A DNA stretch of 64,000 nt from Candidatus Burkholderia humilis (GCA_001184405.1 LFMX01000002.1:62001-126000); one strand, 5' to 3'; shown: positions 52,448 through 63,541, numbered from the stretch's first letter. Translations and numbers: made by a program. Notes: generated by a model from the sequence alone, not told the origin.

Positions 52448-53353
52448 ATGACCGCATCCATCGTCGTCGAAGCGCCGCATTCCGTCGTCAGTGAACCGCG
52501 CCAGCATTTCGTGCAGTGCGCGAGCCCGGCGGGGCTGCATCGCATGGCTTATACGGAGTGGGGCGATCCCGCGAATCCGCGCGTGCTGCTGTGCGTGCAC
52601 GGGCTCACGCGCTCGGGCTGCGATTTCGACAAGGTCGCGCAGGCGTTCGCGGGCGAGTATCGCGTGGTGTGTCCGGATGTGGTCGGGCGCGGCCTGTCCG
52701 ACTGGCTCGCCGATTCGCGCTATTACGGCGTGCCGCAATATGTCGCGGACATGGTCACGCTGATCGCGCGGTTGAACGTGGAAACGGTGGACTGGTTCGG
52801 CACCTCGATGGGCGGTCTCATCGGCATGGCGCTCGGCGGCTTGCCGAACACGCCGACCAGAAAGATGCTGCTCAACGATGTCGGTCCGCATATCGAACCG
52901 GTGGCGCTCGCGCGTATCGGCGACTATCTCGGCAAGCCTGCGCGTTTTGCGTCCCTCGATGAAGGCGTGAGGCACGCAGCGAAGCTCGCGGCATCGTTCG
53001 GGCCGCTCACGGATGAAGAGTGGACGGGCATCAACACACCGCTTCTGCATGAACGCGATGGCGCGTGGACATTCCGCTACGATCCGGGCACGTCCGCAAC
53101 CGACGAGCAGAACAAGGCGGGCGAGGCGTTTCTGTGGCATTCGCTTGCGTCGATTCAGACGCCCGTGCTCGTCGTGCGCGATGAAACATCCGATTTGCTG
53201 TCGCGCGAAACCGTCGAGCAGATGGTCGCGAAAGGTCAGGCGGTGACGAGCGTCGAAGCGAGCGGCGCGGGGCACCCGCCGGCGTTTCTTGCGCAGGATC
53301 AAATCGATATCGCGCGAGCGTTCTTTTTCGGAAAAGACGCGGGCGCGGCATAA
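52448..53353 (+). CDS. Alpha/beta-fold hydrolase
   Basis: A 301-residue intact protein. It starts MTASIVVEAPHSVVSEPRQH and shows the oxyanion loop VLLCVHGLTRSGCDFDKVAQ. The nucleophile elbow is WFGTSMGGLIGMALGGLP, the acidic residue is in PVLVVRDETSDLLS, and the histidine is near EASGAGHPPAFLAQDQIDIA. No membrane segment or signal peptide. It is a soluble esterase or lactonase type. It is preceded by AACGAGGA as ribosome binding site, and RidA follows 62 bases on. The substrate is not known. Confidence 0.88.
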   Translation: MTASIVVEAPHSVVSEPRQHFVQCASPAGLHRMAYTEWGDPANPRVLLCVHGLTRSGCDFDKVAQAFAGEYRVVCPDVVGRGLSDWLADSRYYGVPQYVADMVTLIARLNVETVDWFGTSMGGLIGMALGGLPNTPTRKMLLNDVGPHIEPVALARIGDYLGKPARFASLDEGVRHAAKLAASFGPLTDEEWTGINTPLLHERDGAWTFRYDPGTSATDEQNKAGEAFLWHSLASIQTPVLVVRDETSDLLSRETVEQMVAKGQAVTSVEASGAGHPPAFLAQDQIDIARAFFFGKDAGAA

Positions 53354-53415
53354 TAACGGGTTGAACTTGTGGCATTTTGTGCCGCTCTTCCTCCATCTTC
53401 AGATCAGGAACACTC

Positions 53416-53769
53416 ATGGCAGTCATTCGTCATCACGTCGGCGCACGTCTTTCCGAAATCGCGATTTATAAGGGCACGATCTATCTCGCGGGGCAGATCG
53501 CCGAAGACACGGATCAGGACATCACCGGCCAGACGCGCGAAGTGCTGGGTCACATCGATCGTCTGCTCGCCGAAGCGAACAGCGACAAGTCGCACTTGCT
53601 GTCGGTGCAAATCTACATTTCTGATCTCGTGCATTTCGACGGCATGAACGCCGTGTGGGATTCGTGGGTCGCCGAAGGCAACGCGCCGCCGCGTGCCACG
53701 GTCGAAGCAAAGCTCGCGAACCCGGCCTGCCTGGTTGAAATCGTCGTGGTGGCCGCGCAGCGCAACTAA
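53416..53769 (+). CDS. RidA family protein (Rid/YjgF/UK114)
   Basis: ATG 53416 follows CAGGAACA. The 117-residue intact protein shows AIYKGTIYLAGQIAEDTDQD, then TREVLGHIDRLLAEANSDKS and the C-terminal substrate region PPRATVEAKLANPACLVEIV. The arginine in PPRATVEA is the one that binds the carboxylate of imine/enamine substrates. RidA hydrolyses reactive enamines formed by PLP enzymes such as threonine dehydratase. It is followed by relA after 24 bases and could share a transcript with it. Confidence 0.9.
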   Translation: MAVIRHHVGARLSEIAIYKGTIYLAGQIAEDTDQDITGQTREVLGHIDRLLAEANSDKSHLLSVQIYISDLVHFDGMNAVWDSWVAEGNAPPRATVEAKLANPACLVEIVVVAAQRN

Positions 53770-53793
53770 GTTTTTCGAATTGGCTTTACCCGC

Positions 53794-56010
53794 ATGACCG
53801 AGTCCGCCGTTCTCAACGAAACGCTTCCAGAGCCGTCCATCGACGACGCGCTCGCCTTAGTGCGCGAGCACGCGAAGGATGCGCGCGTCTCGACGGGCGA
53901 ACTGCTCGCCGATCACGCGACCGGCACCGCGCGCATCATGCAGACGCTCAACGTTGATCCATACGCGATCGCCGCCGCGCTGTTCGTGCTCGTGCCGGTG
54001 CTCGACGATCCGGACAAGGTCATCACCGAGCGTCTCGGCGCGGAAGTGCAGCGGCTCGTCGGCGATGTGCGCAAGCTGCTCAAGCGCGGCTCGGTGAGTT
54101 CGCGCGCAACGCGTGCAACGCTCACCGACCTGCCCGACAATTCGTGCGATGCACAAGCTGCGCGGCGCGCACAGGTCGAATCGCTGCGCAAGATGCTGCT
54201 GGCGTTCGCGCAGGACATTCGCGTCGTGCTGATTCGCCTCGCGTCGCGCTTGCAGACGCTGCGTTACCATGCGGCGCAGAAAACGGAGCCGTCGCCGGAT
54301 GTCCCGCGCGAGACGCTCGAAATTTACGCGCCGCTCGCGAACCAGCTCGGTATCTGGCAACTGAAGTGGGAGCTCGAAGATCTCTCGTTCCGCTTCGAAG
54401 ATCCGGTTACGTATAAGCGCATCGCCAAGTTGCTCGACGAGAAGCGCATCGAGCGTGAATCGTATGTGACCGATGCCATCGCGCGGCTGCAAAAAGAACT
54501 CGACATGGCATCGATCAAGGCCGAAGTCAGCGGCCGGCCGAAGCACATCTACAGCATCTGGAAGAAGATGCGCGGCAAGCATCTCGACTTCTCCGAACTG
54601 AACGATGTGCGCTCGTTTCGCGTGATCGTTGGCGATATCAAGGACTGCTACACCGTGCTCGGCATCGTGCACAACTTATGGCAGTCGGTGCCGCGCGAGT
54701 TCGACGACTACATCTCGCGGCCCAAGCCGAACGGCTACAAGTCGCTGCATACGGTCGTCATCGGCGATGACGGACGCGCGTTCGAAGTGCAGATTCGCAC
54801 GCACGAGATGCATCAGTTCGCGGAATACGGCGTGGCCGCGCACTGGCGTTACAAGGAAGCAGGCGTGCGCGGCTATGCGGGCGCGGTGACGGCGAGCGAG
54901 AAATATGACGAGAAGATCGCGTGGCTACGCCAGTTACTCGCGTGCAAAGACGACGTCGAAGGCGAACAGCCGGGCTGGCAACATCTGCGCGATGCGACGC
55001 TCGACGACGACCACATCTACGTGCTGACGCCACAGGCACGCGTGATCGCGTTGCCGCACGGCGCGACACCGGTGGATTTCGCGTATCACCTGCATAGAGA
55101 GCTGGGGCATCGCTGTCGCGGCGCGCGCGTCGATGGCGCGATGGTGCCGCTCAACACGCCGCTGCATAATGGGCAGACGGTGGAAATCGTCGCGGTGAAA
55201 GAGGGCGGGCCGTCGCGCGACTGGCTCAATCCGCAGCTCGGCTATCTGCAAAGTTCGCGGGCGCGGCAGAAAGTGCGCGCATGGTTCCATACCGTCGATG
55301 CAGCCGAAGGCCGGTCGATTGTCGAAAAGACCTTGCAACGCGAAGGCAAGACATCGGTCAATCTGGATCAGCTCGCGACGAAACTCGGCTTCAAGGCGAC
55401 CGAAGACTTGTACACGGCCGTCGCGAAGGACGAGTTCAGCCTGCGCAATATCGAACAGGCGTTGAGCAATACGCCACCGCCCGAGCCCGAACCCGAAGCG
55501 CCCGAACAGTTCGAAAAGCGCAGCAGCGGGCAGAGCGTGGCGCATGGTGCGTCGACGGGCGTGCTGGTCGTCGGTGTCAATGCGCTGCTCACGCAACTCG
55601 CGCGTTGCTGCCGGCCGGCGCCGCCGGATCATATCGCCGGGTTCGTGACGCGTGGCAAGGGCATGTCCGTTCACCGTACCGACTGCGCGACGTTCAAGCG
55701 CATGGCGGAGCGTTCGCCCGCGCGCGTGCTGCATACGACGTGGTCCGCCGAGGTGATGAACGGGCGCGGGTCGTCGGTGTATCCGGTGGATCTGGCGGTG
55801 GAGTCGGCTGATCGGCAGGGCCTGCTGCGCGATATTTCCGAAGTCTTCGCGTGCGAGAAGATCAACGTGATCGGCGTGAAGAGTCAAAGCTGGCGCAACG
55901 TTGCGTATATGCAGTTCACGGTGGAAGTATCGAACGCCGCGCAGATTCAGCGCGCGTGCACGCTGCTTGGCGAAATATCGGGTATAATTCGCGCATCGCT
56001 GCGGGCTTGA
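53794..56010 (+). CDS. relA: GTP pyrophosphokinase RelA
   Basis: An intact 738-residue RelA. The N-terminal pseudo-hydrolase domain lacks the HD-x4-ED metal site (AAALFVLVPVLDDPDKV at the place of the usual HD). The synthetase domain follows from about residue 240 (GRPKHIYSIWKKMRGKHLDF, RVIVGDIKDCYTVLGIVHNL, RPKPNGYKSLHTVVIG). The TGS domain is near residue 410 (PHGATPVDFAYHLHRELG) and the ACT domain is at the end. It makes (p)ppGpp on stalled ribosomes when uncharged tRNA binds. No SpoT is in the window. Its retention shows that amino-acid-starvation signalling is still selected. Confidence 0.95.
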   Translation: MTESAVLNETLPEPSIDDALALVREHAKDARVSTGELLADHATGTARIMQTLNVDPYAIAAALFVLVPVLDDPDKVITERLGAEVQRLVGDVRKLLKRGSVSSRATRATLTDLPDNSCDAQAARRAQVESLRKMLLAFAQDIRVVLIRLASRLQTLRYHAAQKTEPSPDVPRETLEIYAPLANQLGIWQLKWELEDLSFRFEDPVTYKRIAKLLDEKRIERESYVTDAIARLQKELDMASIKAEVSGRPKHIYSIWKKMRGKHLDFSELNDVRSFRVIVGDIKDCYTVLGIVHNLWQSVPREFDDYISRPKPNGYKSLHTVVIGDDGRAFEVQIRTHEMHQFAEYGVAAHWRYKEAGVRGYAGAVTASEKYDEKIAWLRQLLACKDDVEGEQPGWQHLRDATLDDDHIYVLTPQARVIALPHGATPVDFAYHLHRELGHRCRGARVDGAMVPLNTPLHNGQTVEIVAVKEGGPSRDWLNPQLGYLQSSRARQKVRAWFHTVDAAEGRSIVEKTLQREGKTSVNLDQLATKLGFKATEDLYTAVAKDEFSLRNIEQALSNTPPPEPEPEAPEQFEKRSSGQSVAHGASTGVLVVGVNALLTQLARCCRPAPPDHIAGFVTRGKGMSVHRTDCATFKRMAERSPARVLHTTWSAEVMNGRGSSVYPVDLAVESADRQGLLRDISEVFACEKINVIGVKSQSWRNVAYMQFTVEVSNAAQIQRACTLLGEISGIIRASLRA

Positions 56011-56118
56011 GAATTTGGCGTGCGCCAGAAAGCTGAACGGATTGACGAATATTTTCGATTTTTATGACGATAGAGACTTGCCAAGTTTCGAAACGCTCCA
56101 TATAACTTCAATTCTTTC

Positions 56119-56195
56119 AGGCTCGTAGCTCAGCTGGTTAGAGCACCACCTTGACATGGTGGGGGTCGTTGGTTCGAGTCCAATCGAGCCTACCA
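56119..56195 (+). tRNA. tRNA-Val (GAC)
   Basis: A 77-nt cloverleaf: 5' AGGCTCG pairs with 3' CGAGCCT, the D arm is GCTCAGCTGGTTAGAGC, the anticodon loop is CTTGACATG (GAC), the T arm is GGTTCGAGTCC, and CCA is encoded. It stands between relA and the thrS operon. Confidence 0.95.
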
Positions 56196-56375
56196 ACGAA
56201 AACGAAATTCAGTGTACTTCGGTTCGCGGGGTTTCAAACCGCAAGAAGCGCGCTGCGCAAAAGGGGAAAAGAATATGGTACTTCGAACGTTGACCGAAAC
56301 ACTTTCGGAGCGACGCTAGTCGAGGACCTAATTCGCCTTCTGCCAAAATGTTTCGCGGTATGTGTGAAAAGTGAA

Positions 56376-56409
56376 TGCGGCCCCTCGATAGCAGGGCTGC
56401 ATTTTTTTT
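56376..56409 (+). terminator. Hairpin with T run upstream of thrS
   Basis: TGCGGCCC and GGGCTGCA form a stem with one G-U pair and are followed by eight T. It lies 83 bases before the thrS ATG and 180 bases after the tRNA. It may end the tRNA transcript or act as an attenuator for thrS-infC (inference). Confidence 0.65.
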
Positions 56410-56491
56410 GCCCTTTCGATTTTCGATATGAAATCGCGGGACAATCAGAAAACGAACTTGCCCGGCGAGAGCGGGCGTCTTGGAGAACGAT

Positions 56492-58399
56492 ATGGTTTCG
56501 GTACGTTTGCCTGATGGGTCGGTCCGACAATACGACCACCCGGTGACCGTCGCGGAAGTCGCGGCATCGATCGGCGCGGGCCTTGCCAAGGCGGCGCTCG
56601 CTGGCAAGCTCAACGGCGAACTCGTCGATACGTCGTTCCTCATCGACCGTGATTCGTCGCTCGCTATCGTTACGGATAAGGATCCGGAAGGCATCGATGT
56701 CGTGCGTCACTCGACCGCGCACTTGCTCGCCTATGCGGTGAAGGATTTGTTCCCGGAAGCGCAGGTGACCATCGGGCCGGTCATCGATAATGGTTTCTAC
56801 TACGACTTCTCCTATAGCCGTCCCTTCACGCCGGAAGATCTCGAAAAGATCGAAAAGCGTATGCAGGAACTCGCCAAGAAGGACGAGCCGGTGTCGCGCC
56901 GCGTGGTGTCGCGCGATGAAGCGGTCGAGTACTTCATGGGCATCGGCGAGAAGTACAAGGCCGAGATTATCCAGTCGATTCCTGAAAGCGACGAGATTCG
57001 GCTCTATGGGCACGGCAATTTCATCGATCTGTGCCGCGGTCCGCACGTGCCGTCCACCGGCAAGCTGAAGGTGTTGAAGCTGATGAAGGTCGCGGGAGCG
57101 TACTGGCGCGGCGACTCGAAAAACGAGCAGCTTCAGCGTATCTACGGTACGGCCTGGACCAAGAAGGAAGATCAGGATCAGTATCTGCACATGCTGGAAG
57201 AAGCCGAGAAACGCGATCACCGCAAGCTCGGCAGGCAGCTCGACCTGTTCCATTTGCAGGACGAGGCGCCGGGCATGGTGTTCTGGCACCCGAAGGGCTG
57301 GTCGCTGTGGCAGCAGGTCGAACAGTACATGCGTCGTCGCGTGAACGAGGCCGGCTATCTCGAGATCAAGACCCCGATGGTCATGGATCGCTCGCTGTGG
57401 GAAGCGTCGGGCCACTGGCAGAACTATCGTGAAAATATGTTCACGACCGAGTCGGAAAAGCGCGATTACGCCATCAAACCCATGAACTGCCCGGGCCACG
57501 TGCAGGTGTTCAACCACGGTTTGCGTTCGTATCGCGACCTGCCGCTACGTTACGCGGAATTCGGTTCGTGCCACCGTAACGAGCCGTCGGGCGCACTGCA
57601 CGGTCTGATGCGCATGCGCGGTTTCGTCCAGGACGATGCGCATATTTTCTGCACGGAAGATCAATTCATTGCAGAGTCCATCGCCTTCAACACGCTGGCG
57701 ATGAGCGTCTACAAGGATTTCGGGTTCGATCACATCGACATCAAGCTCTCGCTGCGCCCGGAACAACGCGCCGGCACCGATGAAACCTGGGATCGCGCGG
57801 AACAGGGTTTGCGTGAGGCGCTGACCGCGTGCGGCTTGCAGCGGGAAGAACTCGCGGGCGAAGGCGCGTTCTACGGTCCGAAGATCGAATACCACATCAA
57901 GGACGCGCTCGGCCGTTCGTGGCAGTGTGGCACGCTGCAGCTCGATATGGTGCTACCGGAGCGTCTCGGTGCGGAGTACGTAGCGGAAGACAACAGCCGC
58001 CGCCGTCCGGTCATGCTCCACCGCGCAATCGTCGGTTCGATGGAACGCTTCCTCGGCATTTTGATCGAGCACCATGCCGGTGCAATGCCGCCGTGGCTGT
58101 CGCCGATTCAGGCTGTCGTGCTGAATATTGCTGAAAGCCAGGCCGATTATGCTGCGAATCTGGCCCAATCGTTGCAAAAACAAGGGCTTAGGATCGAGAG
58201 CGATTTGCGCAATGAGAAGATTAGCTATAAAATATACGAGCACACGCTGCAAAAGGTGCCGTATTTGCTGGTCGTCGGCGACAAGGAGCGTGAGGCAAAT
58301 ACCGTAGCCGTGCGTGCTCGTGGCGGTGTCGATCTGGGCGTCATGCCGGTCGACGCATTTCTGGAGCGCCTGCAGGAGGAAGTGCGGGCGTTCAAGTAA
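56492..58399 (+). CDS. thrS: Threonine-tRNA ligase
   Basis: 635 intact residues from ATG 56492, with TTGGAGAA at 56480-56487 as ribosome binding site. The TGS domain starts [20 protein letters not shown]. The editing domain shows [20 protein letters not shown] (HxxxH) with the later cysteine in [14 protein letters not shown]. The class II catalytic core includes [20 protein letters not shown] (zinc-binding cysteine) and [20 protein letters not shown]. The anticodon-binding domain ends with [12 protein letters not shown]. It charges tRNA-Thr. First gene of the canonical thrS-infC-rpmI-rplT-pheST cluster. Confidence 0.97.
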   Translation: MVSVRLPDGSVRQYDHPVTVAEVAASIGAGLAKAALAGKLNGELVDTSFLIDRDSSLAIVTDKDPEGIDVVRHSTAHLLAYAVKDLFPEAQVTIGPVIDNGFYYDFSYSRPFTPEDLEKIEKRMQELAKKDEPVSRRVVSRDEAVEYFMGIGEKYKAEIIQSIPESDEIRLYGHGNFIDLCRGPHVPSTGKLKVLKLMKVAGAYWRGDSKNEQLQRIYGTAWTKKEDQDQYLHMLEEAEKRDHRKLGRQLDLFHLQDEAPGMVFWHPKGWSLWQQVEQYMRRRVNEAGYLEIKTPMVMDRSLWEASGHWQNYRENMFTTESEKRDYAIKPMNCPGHVQVFNHGLRSYRDLPLRYAEFGSCHRNEPSGALHGLMRMRGFVQDDAHIFCTEDQFIAESIAFNTLAMSVYKDFGFDHIDIKLSLRPEQRAGTDETWDRAEQGLREALTACGLQREELAGEGAFYGPKIEYHIKDALGRSWQCGTLQLDMVLPERLGAEYVAEDNSRRRPVMLHRAIVGSMERFLGILIEHHAGAMPPWLSPIQAVVLNIAESQADYAANLAQSLQKQGLRIESDLRNEKISYKIYEHTLQKVPYLLVVGDKEREANTVAVRARGGVDLGVMPVDAFLERLQEEVRAFK

Positions 58400-58447
58400 G
58401 TCACTCGCAGCGCGGCTTAGTTTTTTAATTTTTTGAGGAAACGTAAC

Positions 58448-58975
58448 ATCGCTACTGATAAGTCGTCACATCGCATCAACGGTGAAATTACCGCGCCGGA
58501 AGTGCGCTTGGTCGGAGTGGACAACGAGTCGCTCGGAATCGTGAAACTAGCCGAGGCTTTCCGTCAATCGGAACAGCTCGATGTGGATCTCGTCGAAATC
58601 GCGTCGCAGGCTTTGCCGCCTGTTTGCCGTTTGATGGATTACGGCAAGTTCAAGTACTCGGAAGCGAAGAAGCAGCACGAGGCGAAACTCAAGCAGAAAA
58701 TCGTGCAGGTGAAGGAAGTCAAATTCCGCCCCGGCACGGATGACGGTGACTACAACGTCAAACTGCGTAACCTCACGCGCTTCCTCGAAGACGGCGACAA
58801 GACGAAAATCACGTTGCGTTTCCGCGGTCGCGAAATGGCGCACCAGGAAATCGGCATGCGTATGCTCGAACGTCTGAAGTCCGATCTGGACGAATTCGGT
58901 CAGGTCGAGCAGATACCGAAGATGGAAGGGCGTCAGATGATCATGGTGCTTGCCCCGAAAAAGAAGGGTAAGTAA
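58448..58975 (+). CDS. infC: Translation initiation factor IF-3, ATC start
   Basis: The protein [20 protein letters not shown] fits the normal N-terminus if translation starts at ATC 58448, with GAGG at 58435-58438 nine bases upstream. A TTG at 58433 would overlap the ribosome binding site. The AUU/AUC-type start of infC is a known device: IF-3 rejects non-AUG starts and so represses its own synthesis. The length of about 175 residues is normal. The linker and C-domain ([40 protein letters not shown]) are complete. Essential factor that binds 30S and prevents premature 50S joining. Confidence 0.93.
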
Positions 58976-59207
58976 CCGCAAAGTTGGGAGCAATGGATCG
59001 CGCACCGTCGAAAGGCGGTCGGCGCGCCATTGCCGGCAGTTTCAGGGCGGCGTCATTTCGGTGACGCGGCTCATGAAAAGCAGCGATTCTTCACTGAGCC
59101 GCTTGCTAACAAGTGGAGCGTGGGTTTCGAAGGGCGGAAAGCGGTCTTGGCCAATTCGGGAAGATCAACCGCACACCCATGACCATCTAATAAACTCGAG
59201 TTGTTTC

Positions 59208-59405
59208 ATGCCGAAGATGAAGACCAAGAAGAGTGCTGCAAAGCGCTTCGTGGTGCGTCCGGGCGGTACCGTCAAGCGCGGTCAAGCGTTCAAGCGCCAC
59301 ATTCTTACCAAGAAAACCACCAAGAACAAACGCCATCTGCGTGGAGCAACGGCCGTTCATGATTCCGATCTGAACTCCGTCCGCGCAATGCTGCCGTTCG
59401 CTTAA
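59208..59405 (+). CDS. rpmI: 50S ribosomal protein L35
   Basis: Sixty-five intact residues, very basic, starting [20 protein letters not shown] and ending [10 protein letters not shown]. The family pattern [12 protein letters not shown] is exact. The gene lies between infC and rplT, as in most bacteria. A stretch of 232 bases separates it from infC, with no gene seen. A longer upstream frame exists but lacks family similarity, so ATG 59208 is chosen. Confidence 0.96.
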
Positions 59406-59433
59406 CCTCAACTGACACTCCAAGGAGAGCAAG

Positions 59434-59793
59434 ATGCCTCGAGTAAAACGTGGGGTTACCGCACGGGCCCGTCACAAGAAGATCATTCGTCTGGCCAAGG
59501 GTTACCGCGGTCGTCGCAATAACGTCTATCGCATCGCCAAGCAGGCGGTCATGCGCGCAGGCCAATACGCCTATCGCGATCGCCGCAACAAGAAGCGTGT
59601 GTTTCGCGCACTGTGGATCACGCGTATCAACGCGGCGGTGCGTCAGCACGACATGACCTACAGCGTGTTCATCAACGGCCTGAAGAAGGCTTCGATCGAA
59701 CTCGACCGTAAGGTTCTGGCTGACATGGCTGTGTTCGACAAGGCTGCTTTTGCTGCGATCGTGAAGCAAGTGAAAGCCGCCGTTGCAGCCTAA
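59434..59793 (+). CDS. rplT: 50S ribosomal protein L20
   Basis: 119 intact residues starting [20 protein letters not shown] with AAGGAGAG at 59421-59428. The RNA-binding start [20 protein letters not shown] and the C-terminal globular part ([20 protein letters not shown]) match L20. It binds 23S rRNA and in many bacteria represses the rpmI-rplT message. It follows rpmI by 28 bases. A hairpin terminator lies 76 bases after the stop. Confidence 0.97.
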   Translation: MPRVKRGVTARARHKKIIRLAKGYRGRRNNVYRIAKQAVMRAGQYAYRDRRNKKRVFRALWITRINAAVRQHDMTYSVFINGLKKASIELDRKVLADMAVFDKAAFAAIVKQVKAAVAA

Positions 59794-59868
59794 TTGCGAA
59801 ATTAGTACTGCGTGGTTAGCCTGAGCGCCGCTGCATCGTAGAAATATATGAAGATTGCGCGAAGGCAG

Positions 59869-59899
59869 AAAACGGGGCTCTCACCGAGCCCCGTTTTTG
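59869..59899 (+). terminator. Terminator between rplT and pheS
   Basis: AAAACGGGGCTC and GAGCCCCGTTTT form a perfect stem with a short loop and a T run. Placed upstream of pheS it may be an ordinary terminator or part of a pheST leader attenuator (inference). Confidence 0.82.
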
Positions 59900-60007
59900 T
59901 TGGTCGGACGGTTTTGCTTATCCACGTTGTCGGCATGCACGTCATGAAAGCGTGGATGCGCAAAACCGAACCTCAGTTTGAATTTCGACGTAGAGAAGAT
60001 GGGATCA

Positions 60008-61021
60008 ATGGATCTGGACCAGATTGTCGCGGACGCGAAAAGCGCCTTTGAAAACGCCACCGATGCCACCACGCTCGAAAACGAGAAAGCCCGCTTTCTC
60101 GGCAAGTCCGGCGCGCTGACCGAACTGCTCAAAGGCTTGGGCAAGCTCGATCCGGAAACAAAGAAGACCGAAGGCGCGTGCATCAATCAGGCGAAGCAGC
60201 AGGTCGAAGCGGCGCTGAACGCGCGTCGTCAGGCGCTGGCCGATGAACTGCTGAATCAGCGTCTGGCCGCAGAAGCCATCGACGTGACGCTGCCGGGACG
60301 CGGCGCGGGCGCGGGCACGCTGCATCCGGTGATGCGCACGTGGGAGCGCGTCGAGCAGATTTTCGGCACGATCAGCTTTGATGTGGCCGATGGCCCGGAA
60401 ATCGAAACCGACTGGTTCAACTTCACTGCGCTGAATAGCCCGGAAAACCATCCGGCGCGTTCGATGCAGGACACCTTCTACGTCGATGGCAAGGACGCCG
60501 AAGGCCGTCCGCTGCTATTGCGCACACACACGAGCCCAATGCAGGTACGTTACGCGCGCATGAACAAGCCGCCGATCAAGGTGATCGTGCCGGGCCGCAC
60601 GTATCGTGTGGATAGCGACGCTACGCATTCGCCGATGTTCAATCAGGTCGAAGGATTGTGGATCGAAGAGAACATCAGCTTCGCCGATCTGAAGGGCGTC
60701 TACACCGATTTTCTGAAGAAGTTTTTTGAACGCGACGACATTCTCGTGCGTTTCCGTCCGTCGTATTTTCCGTTCACGGAGCCGTCCGCCGAGATCGACA
60801 TGATGTTCGAACACGGCAAGAACGCGGGCAAATGGCTGGAGATTTCCGGCTCGGGTCAGGTGCATCCGACCGTCATCCGCAATATGGGCCTCGACCCGGA
60901 GCGCTATATCGGCTTCGCGTTCGGCAGCGGCCTCGAGCGTCTGACCATGTTGCGCTACGGCGTGCAGGACCTGCGTCTGTTCTTCGAGAACGATCTGCGC
61001 TTCCTGCGCCAGTTCGCGTAA
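60008..61021 (+). CDS. pheS: Phenylalanine-tRNA ligase alpha subunit
   Basis: 337 intact residues from ATG 60008 ([20 protein letters not shown]). An in-frame TTG/ATG further upstream is less likely because the family starts here. The class II motifs are seen as [40 protein letters not shown], and [20 protein letters not shown] with the FGxGxER motif. The N-terminal coiled coil binds tRNA. Together with PheT it forms an alpha2beta2 enzyme that charges tRNA-Phe. Confidence 0.96.
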   Translation: MDLDQIVADAKSAFENATDATTLENEKARFLGKSGALTELLKGLGKLDPETKKTEGACINQAKQQVEAALNARRQALADELLNQRLAAEAIDVTLPGRGAGAGTLHPVMRTWERVEQIFGTISFDVADGPEIETDWFNFTALNSPENHPARSMQDTFYVDGKDAEGRPLLLRTHTSPMQVRYARMNKPPIKVIVPGRTYRVDSDATHSPMFNQVEGLWIEENISFADLKGVYTDFLKKFFERDDILVRFRPSYFPFTEPSAEIDMMFEHGKNAGKWLEISGSGQVHPTVIRNMGLDPERYIGFAFGSGLERLTMLRYGVQDLRLFFENDLRFLRQFA

Positions 61022-61102
61022 GCGCACACGCCAAGCCCGCGACGTTTGATTGCTAAAAAGCAGTCGAACGTGAGACTCCAAACATTGAAAACGTAGACAC
61101 AC

Positions 61103-63541
61103 ATGCAATTCCCAGAATCCTGGCTTCGCAGCTTCGTCGATCCCAAGCTCTCCACCGATGAGCTCGCGCACGCATTGACGATGGCCGGTCTCGAAGTCGA
61201 AGACCTGCGTCCGGTCGCGCCGCCGACCACCAAGATCGTGGTCGGTCAGGTTGTGGAAATGGCCAAGCATCCGAACGCCGACAAGCTCAACGTCTGTCAG
61301 GTCGATGCCGGCACGGGCGAGCAGTTGAATATCGTGTGCGGCGCGTCGAACGTGACGCCGGGCATCAAGGTGCCCGTTGCGTTGATCGGCGCCGTGTTGC
61401 CGCCGGCCGAAGCGGGCGGCGAGCCGTTCGCGATCAAGCCGACCAAGCTGCGCGGCATCGATAGTCAAGGCACGCTGTGCTCGGCGCGCGAACTGAAGCT
61501 GTCGGACGATCACAGCGGCCTGCTGATTCTCCCGGCCGATGCGAAGATTGGTCAGGACATTCGCGAAGCGCTCAATCTCGATGACACCGTGTTCGAGATC
61601 AAGCTCACGCCGAACAAGGCGGATTGCCTGTCGGTGTACGGCGTCGCGCGCGAAACCGCCGCGATCACCGGCGCGCCGCTGAAGGCGCTCGAAGCGCCCG
61701 ACGTCGATGTGAAGCTCGACGAAAAGCTGCCCGTCAAGATTCTCTCGCCGGACCTCTGCGGCCGTTTCTCCGGCCGCGTGATTCGCGGCGTGAACGCGCA
61801 CGCGAAGTCGCCGCAATGGATGGTCGAACGCCTCGAGCGCGCGGGCCAGCGCAGCATTTCCGCGCTCGTCGATATCTCGAATTATGTGATGCTCGAACTC
61901 GGCCGTCCGTCGCACGTGTTCGATCTCGACAAGATTTACGGCGCGATCGAAGTGCGCTGGGGCAAGAAGGGCGAGTCGCTCAAGCTGCTCAACGGCAACA
62001 CCGTCGAACTCGATGAAACCGTCGGCGTGATCGCGGACGATCGCCATGTCGAATCGCTCGCGGGCATCATGGGCGGCAACAGCACGGCGGTCACGCTCGA
62101 CACGACCAACATCTATCTCGAAGCCGCGTTCTGGTGGCCGGACGCCATCCGCGGCCGCGCGCGCAAGTACAACTTCTCGACCGATGCCGCGCATCGCTTC
62201 GAGCGCGGCGTCGATTATTCGACGACCGTCGAACATATCGAAGTCATCTCACGTTTGATCCTCGACATTTGCGGCGGCGAAGCCGGTCCGGTTGACGATC
62301 AGATCGTCAACGTTCCTGATCGCAATCCGGTGTCGATGCGCGTCGCGCGCGTGCATCGGATCATCGGTGTGGAAATCGGCGCGGAGGAAATCGCACAGAT
62401 TTTTACGCGCCTGAACCTCGCGTTCGAACACGATGGCGACACGTTCAAGGTGACGCCGCCGCCGTATCGCTTCGATATCGATATCGAGATCGAGGAAGAT
62501 CTGATCGAGGAAGTCGCGCGCATTTACGGTTTCGAAAAGATTCCGGCGCGCCCGCCCGTGGCGCGCAGCGAAATGCGCATCACGAATGAGACGAAGCGCT
62601 CGATTCACACGCTGCGTCACGCGGTCGCCGCGCGCGATTACTCGGAAACCGTCAACTTCAGTTTCGTCGATGCCCAATGGGAGCAGGACTTCGCCGGCAA
62701 CGACAATCCGGTCAAGCTGATCAACCCAATCGCGAGCCAGTTGTCGGTCATGCGCACGACCATGTTCGGCAGCCTGATCGAAGTGCTGCGTCACAATTTG
62801 AACCGCCGCGCGGATCGCGTGCGCGTGTTCGAGGCGGGACGTGTGTTCCTGCGTGATGCATCGGTGAAGGCGGGCGAACTCGCGGTCGAAGGCTTCGCGC
62901 AACCGAAGATGATCGGTGCGCTGGCCTACGGTCCGGTGATCGAGGAGCAGTGGGGCGCGGCGTCGCGCAACGTCGATTTCTTCGACGCAAAGGGCGATGT
63001 GGAAGCGCTCTTCGCGCCGGTCGTGCCGCGCTTCGTGAAGGCCGAGCATCCGGCGCTGCATCCGGGACGTTCGGCGGGCATCGAAGTGGCGGGGCGTGCG
63101 GTCGGCTGGATTGGTGAGCTGCACCCGCGCTGGCTGCAAAAGTATGACCTGCCGAATGCGCCAATCCTCTTCGAAATCGAAGCCGATGCGTTGATGGATC
63201 GCGCGTTGCCGGTACCGTCGGAAGTATCGAAGTTTCCGCCGGTACGCCGCGATATCGCGATTGTCGTGGATCAGAACGTGCCGGTTCAGGCGCTCCTCGA
63301 CGAGCTCGAAAACGCCCGTTCGGAACCCGCCTGCAAGCACGTCACGAAGGTTGCGCTTTTCGACGAATTCCGTCCAAAATCAAACACTTCCAGTGGCCTG
63401 GCAGCGCATGAGAAAAGTCTTGCCTTCCGTGTAACGTTGCAAGATACTGGCGGCACGCTTCAGGACGAAACGGTCGACACGGCCATCAAAACGCTGGTGG
63501 ATCGCCTGGCTCGAGTACACGGCGCGCGGTTGCGGGGATAG
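61103..63541 (+). CDS. pheT: Phenylalanine-tRNA ligase beta subunit
   Basis: 812 intact residues. It starts [20 protein letters not shown] and has the EMAP-type tRNA-binding domain ([20 protein letters not shown]). The B3/B4 editing domains, B5 ([20 protein letters not shown]) and the C-terminal ferredoxin-fold anticodon domain ([20 protein letters not shown]) follow in order. The last codons are ARLRG and TAG. The 18 bases of this end are copied downstream three times in 24-bp units, each again with TAG in the same frame. The CG run in [20 protein letters not shown] near 62155 is undamaged, unlike such runs in pseudogenes. Confidence 0.97.
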   Translation: MQFPESWLRSFVDPKLSTDELAHALTMAGLEVEDLRPVAPPTTKIVVGQVVEMAKHPNADKLNVCQVDAGTGEQLNIVCGASNVTPGIKVPVALIGAVLPPAEAGGEPFAIKPTKLRGIDSQGTLCSARELKLSDDHSGLLILPADAKIGQDIREALNLDDTVFEIKLTPNKADCLSVYGVARETAAITGAPLKALEAPDVDVKLDEKLPVKILSPDLCGRFSGRVIRGVNAHAKSPQWMVERLERAGQRSISALVDISNYVMLELGRPSHVFDLDKIYGAIEVRWGKKGESLKLLNGNTVELDETVGVIADDRHVESLAGIMGGNSTAVTLDTTNIYLEAAFWWPDAIRGRARKYNFSTDAAHRFERGVDYSTTVEHIEVISRLILDICGGEAGPVDDQIVNVPDRNPVSMRVARVHRIIGVEIGAEEIAQIFTRLNLAFEHDGDTFKVTPPPYRFDIDIEIEEDLIEEVARIYGFEKIPARPPVARSEMRITNETKRSIHTLRHAVAARDYSETVNFSFVDAQWEQDFAGNDNPVKLINPIASQLSVMRTTMFGSLIEVLRHNLNRRADRVRVFEAGRVFLRDASVKAGELAVEGFAQPKMIGALAYGPVIEEQWGAASRNVDFFDAKGDVEALFAPVVPRFVKAEHPALHPGRSAGIEVAGRAVGWIGELHPRWLQKYDLPNAPILFEIEADALMDRALPVPSEVSKFPPVRRDIAIVVDQNVPVQALLDELENARSEPACKHVTKVALFDEFRPKSNTSSGLAAHEKSLAFRVTLQDTGGTLQDETVDTAIKTLVDRLARVHGARLRG

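Noticed and set aside
56151-56546. 131-codon ORF beginning in tRNA-Val
   Set aside because: It starts inside the tRNA and runs through a terminator hairpin; no domain is visible.
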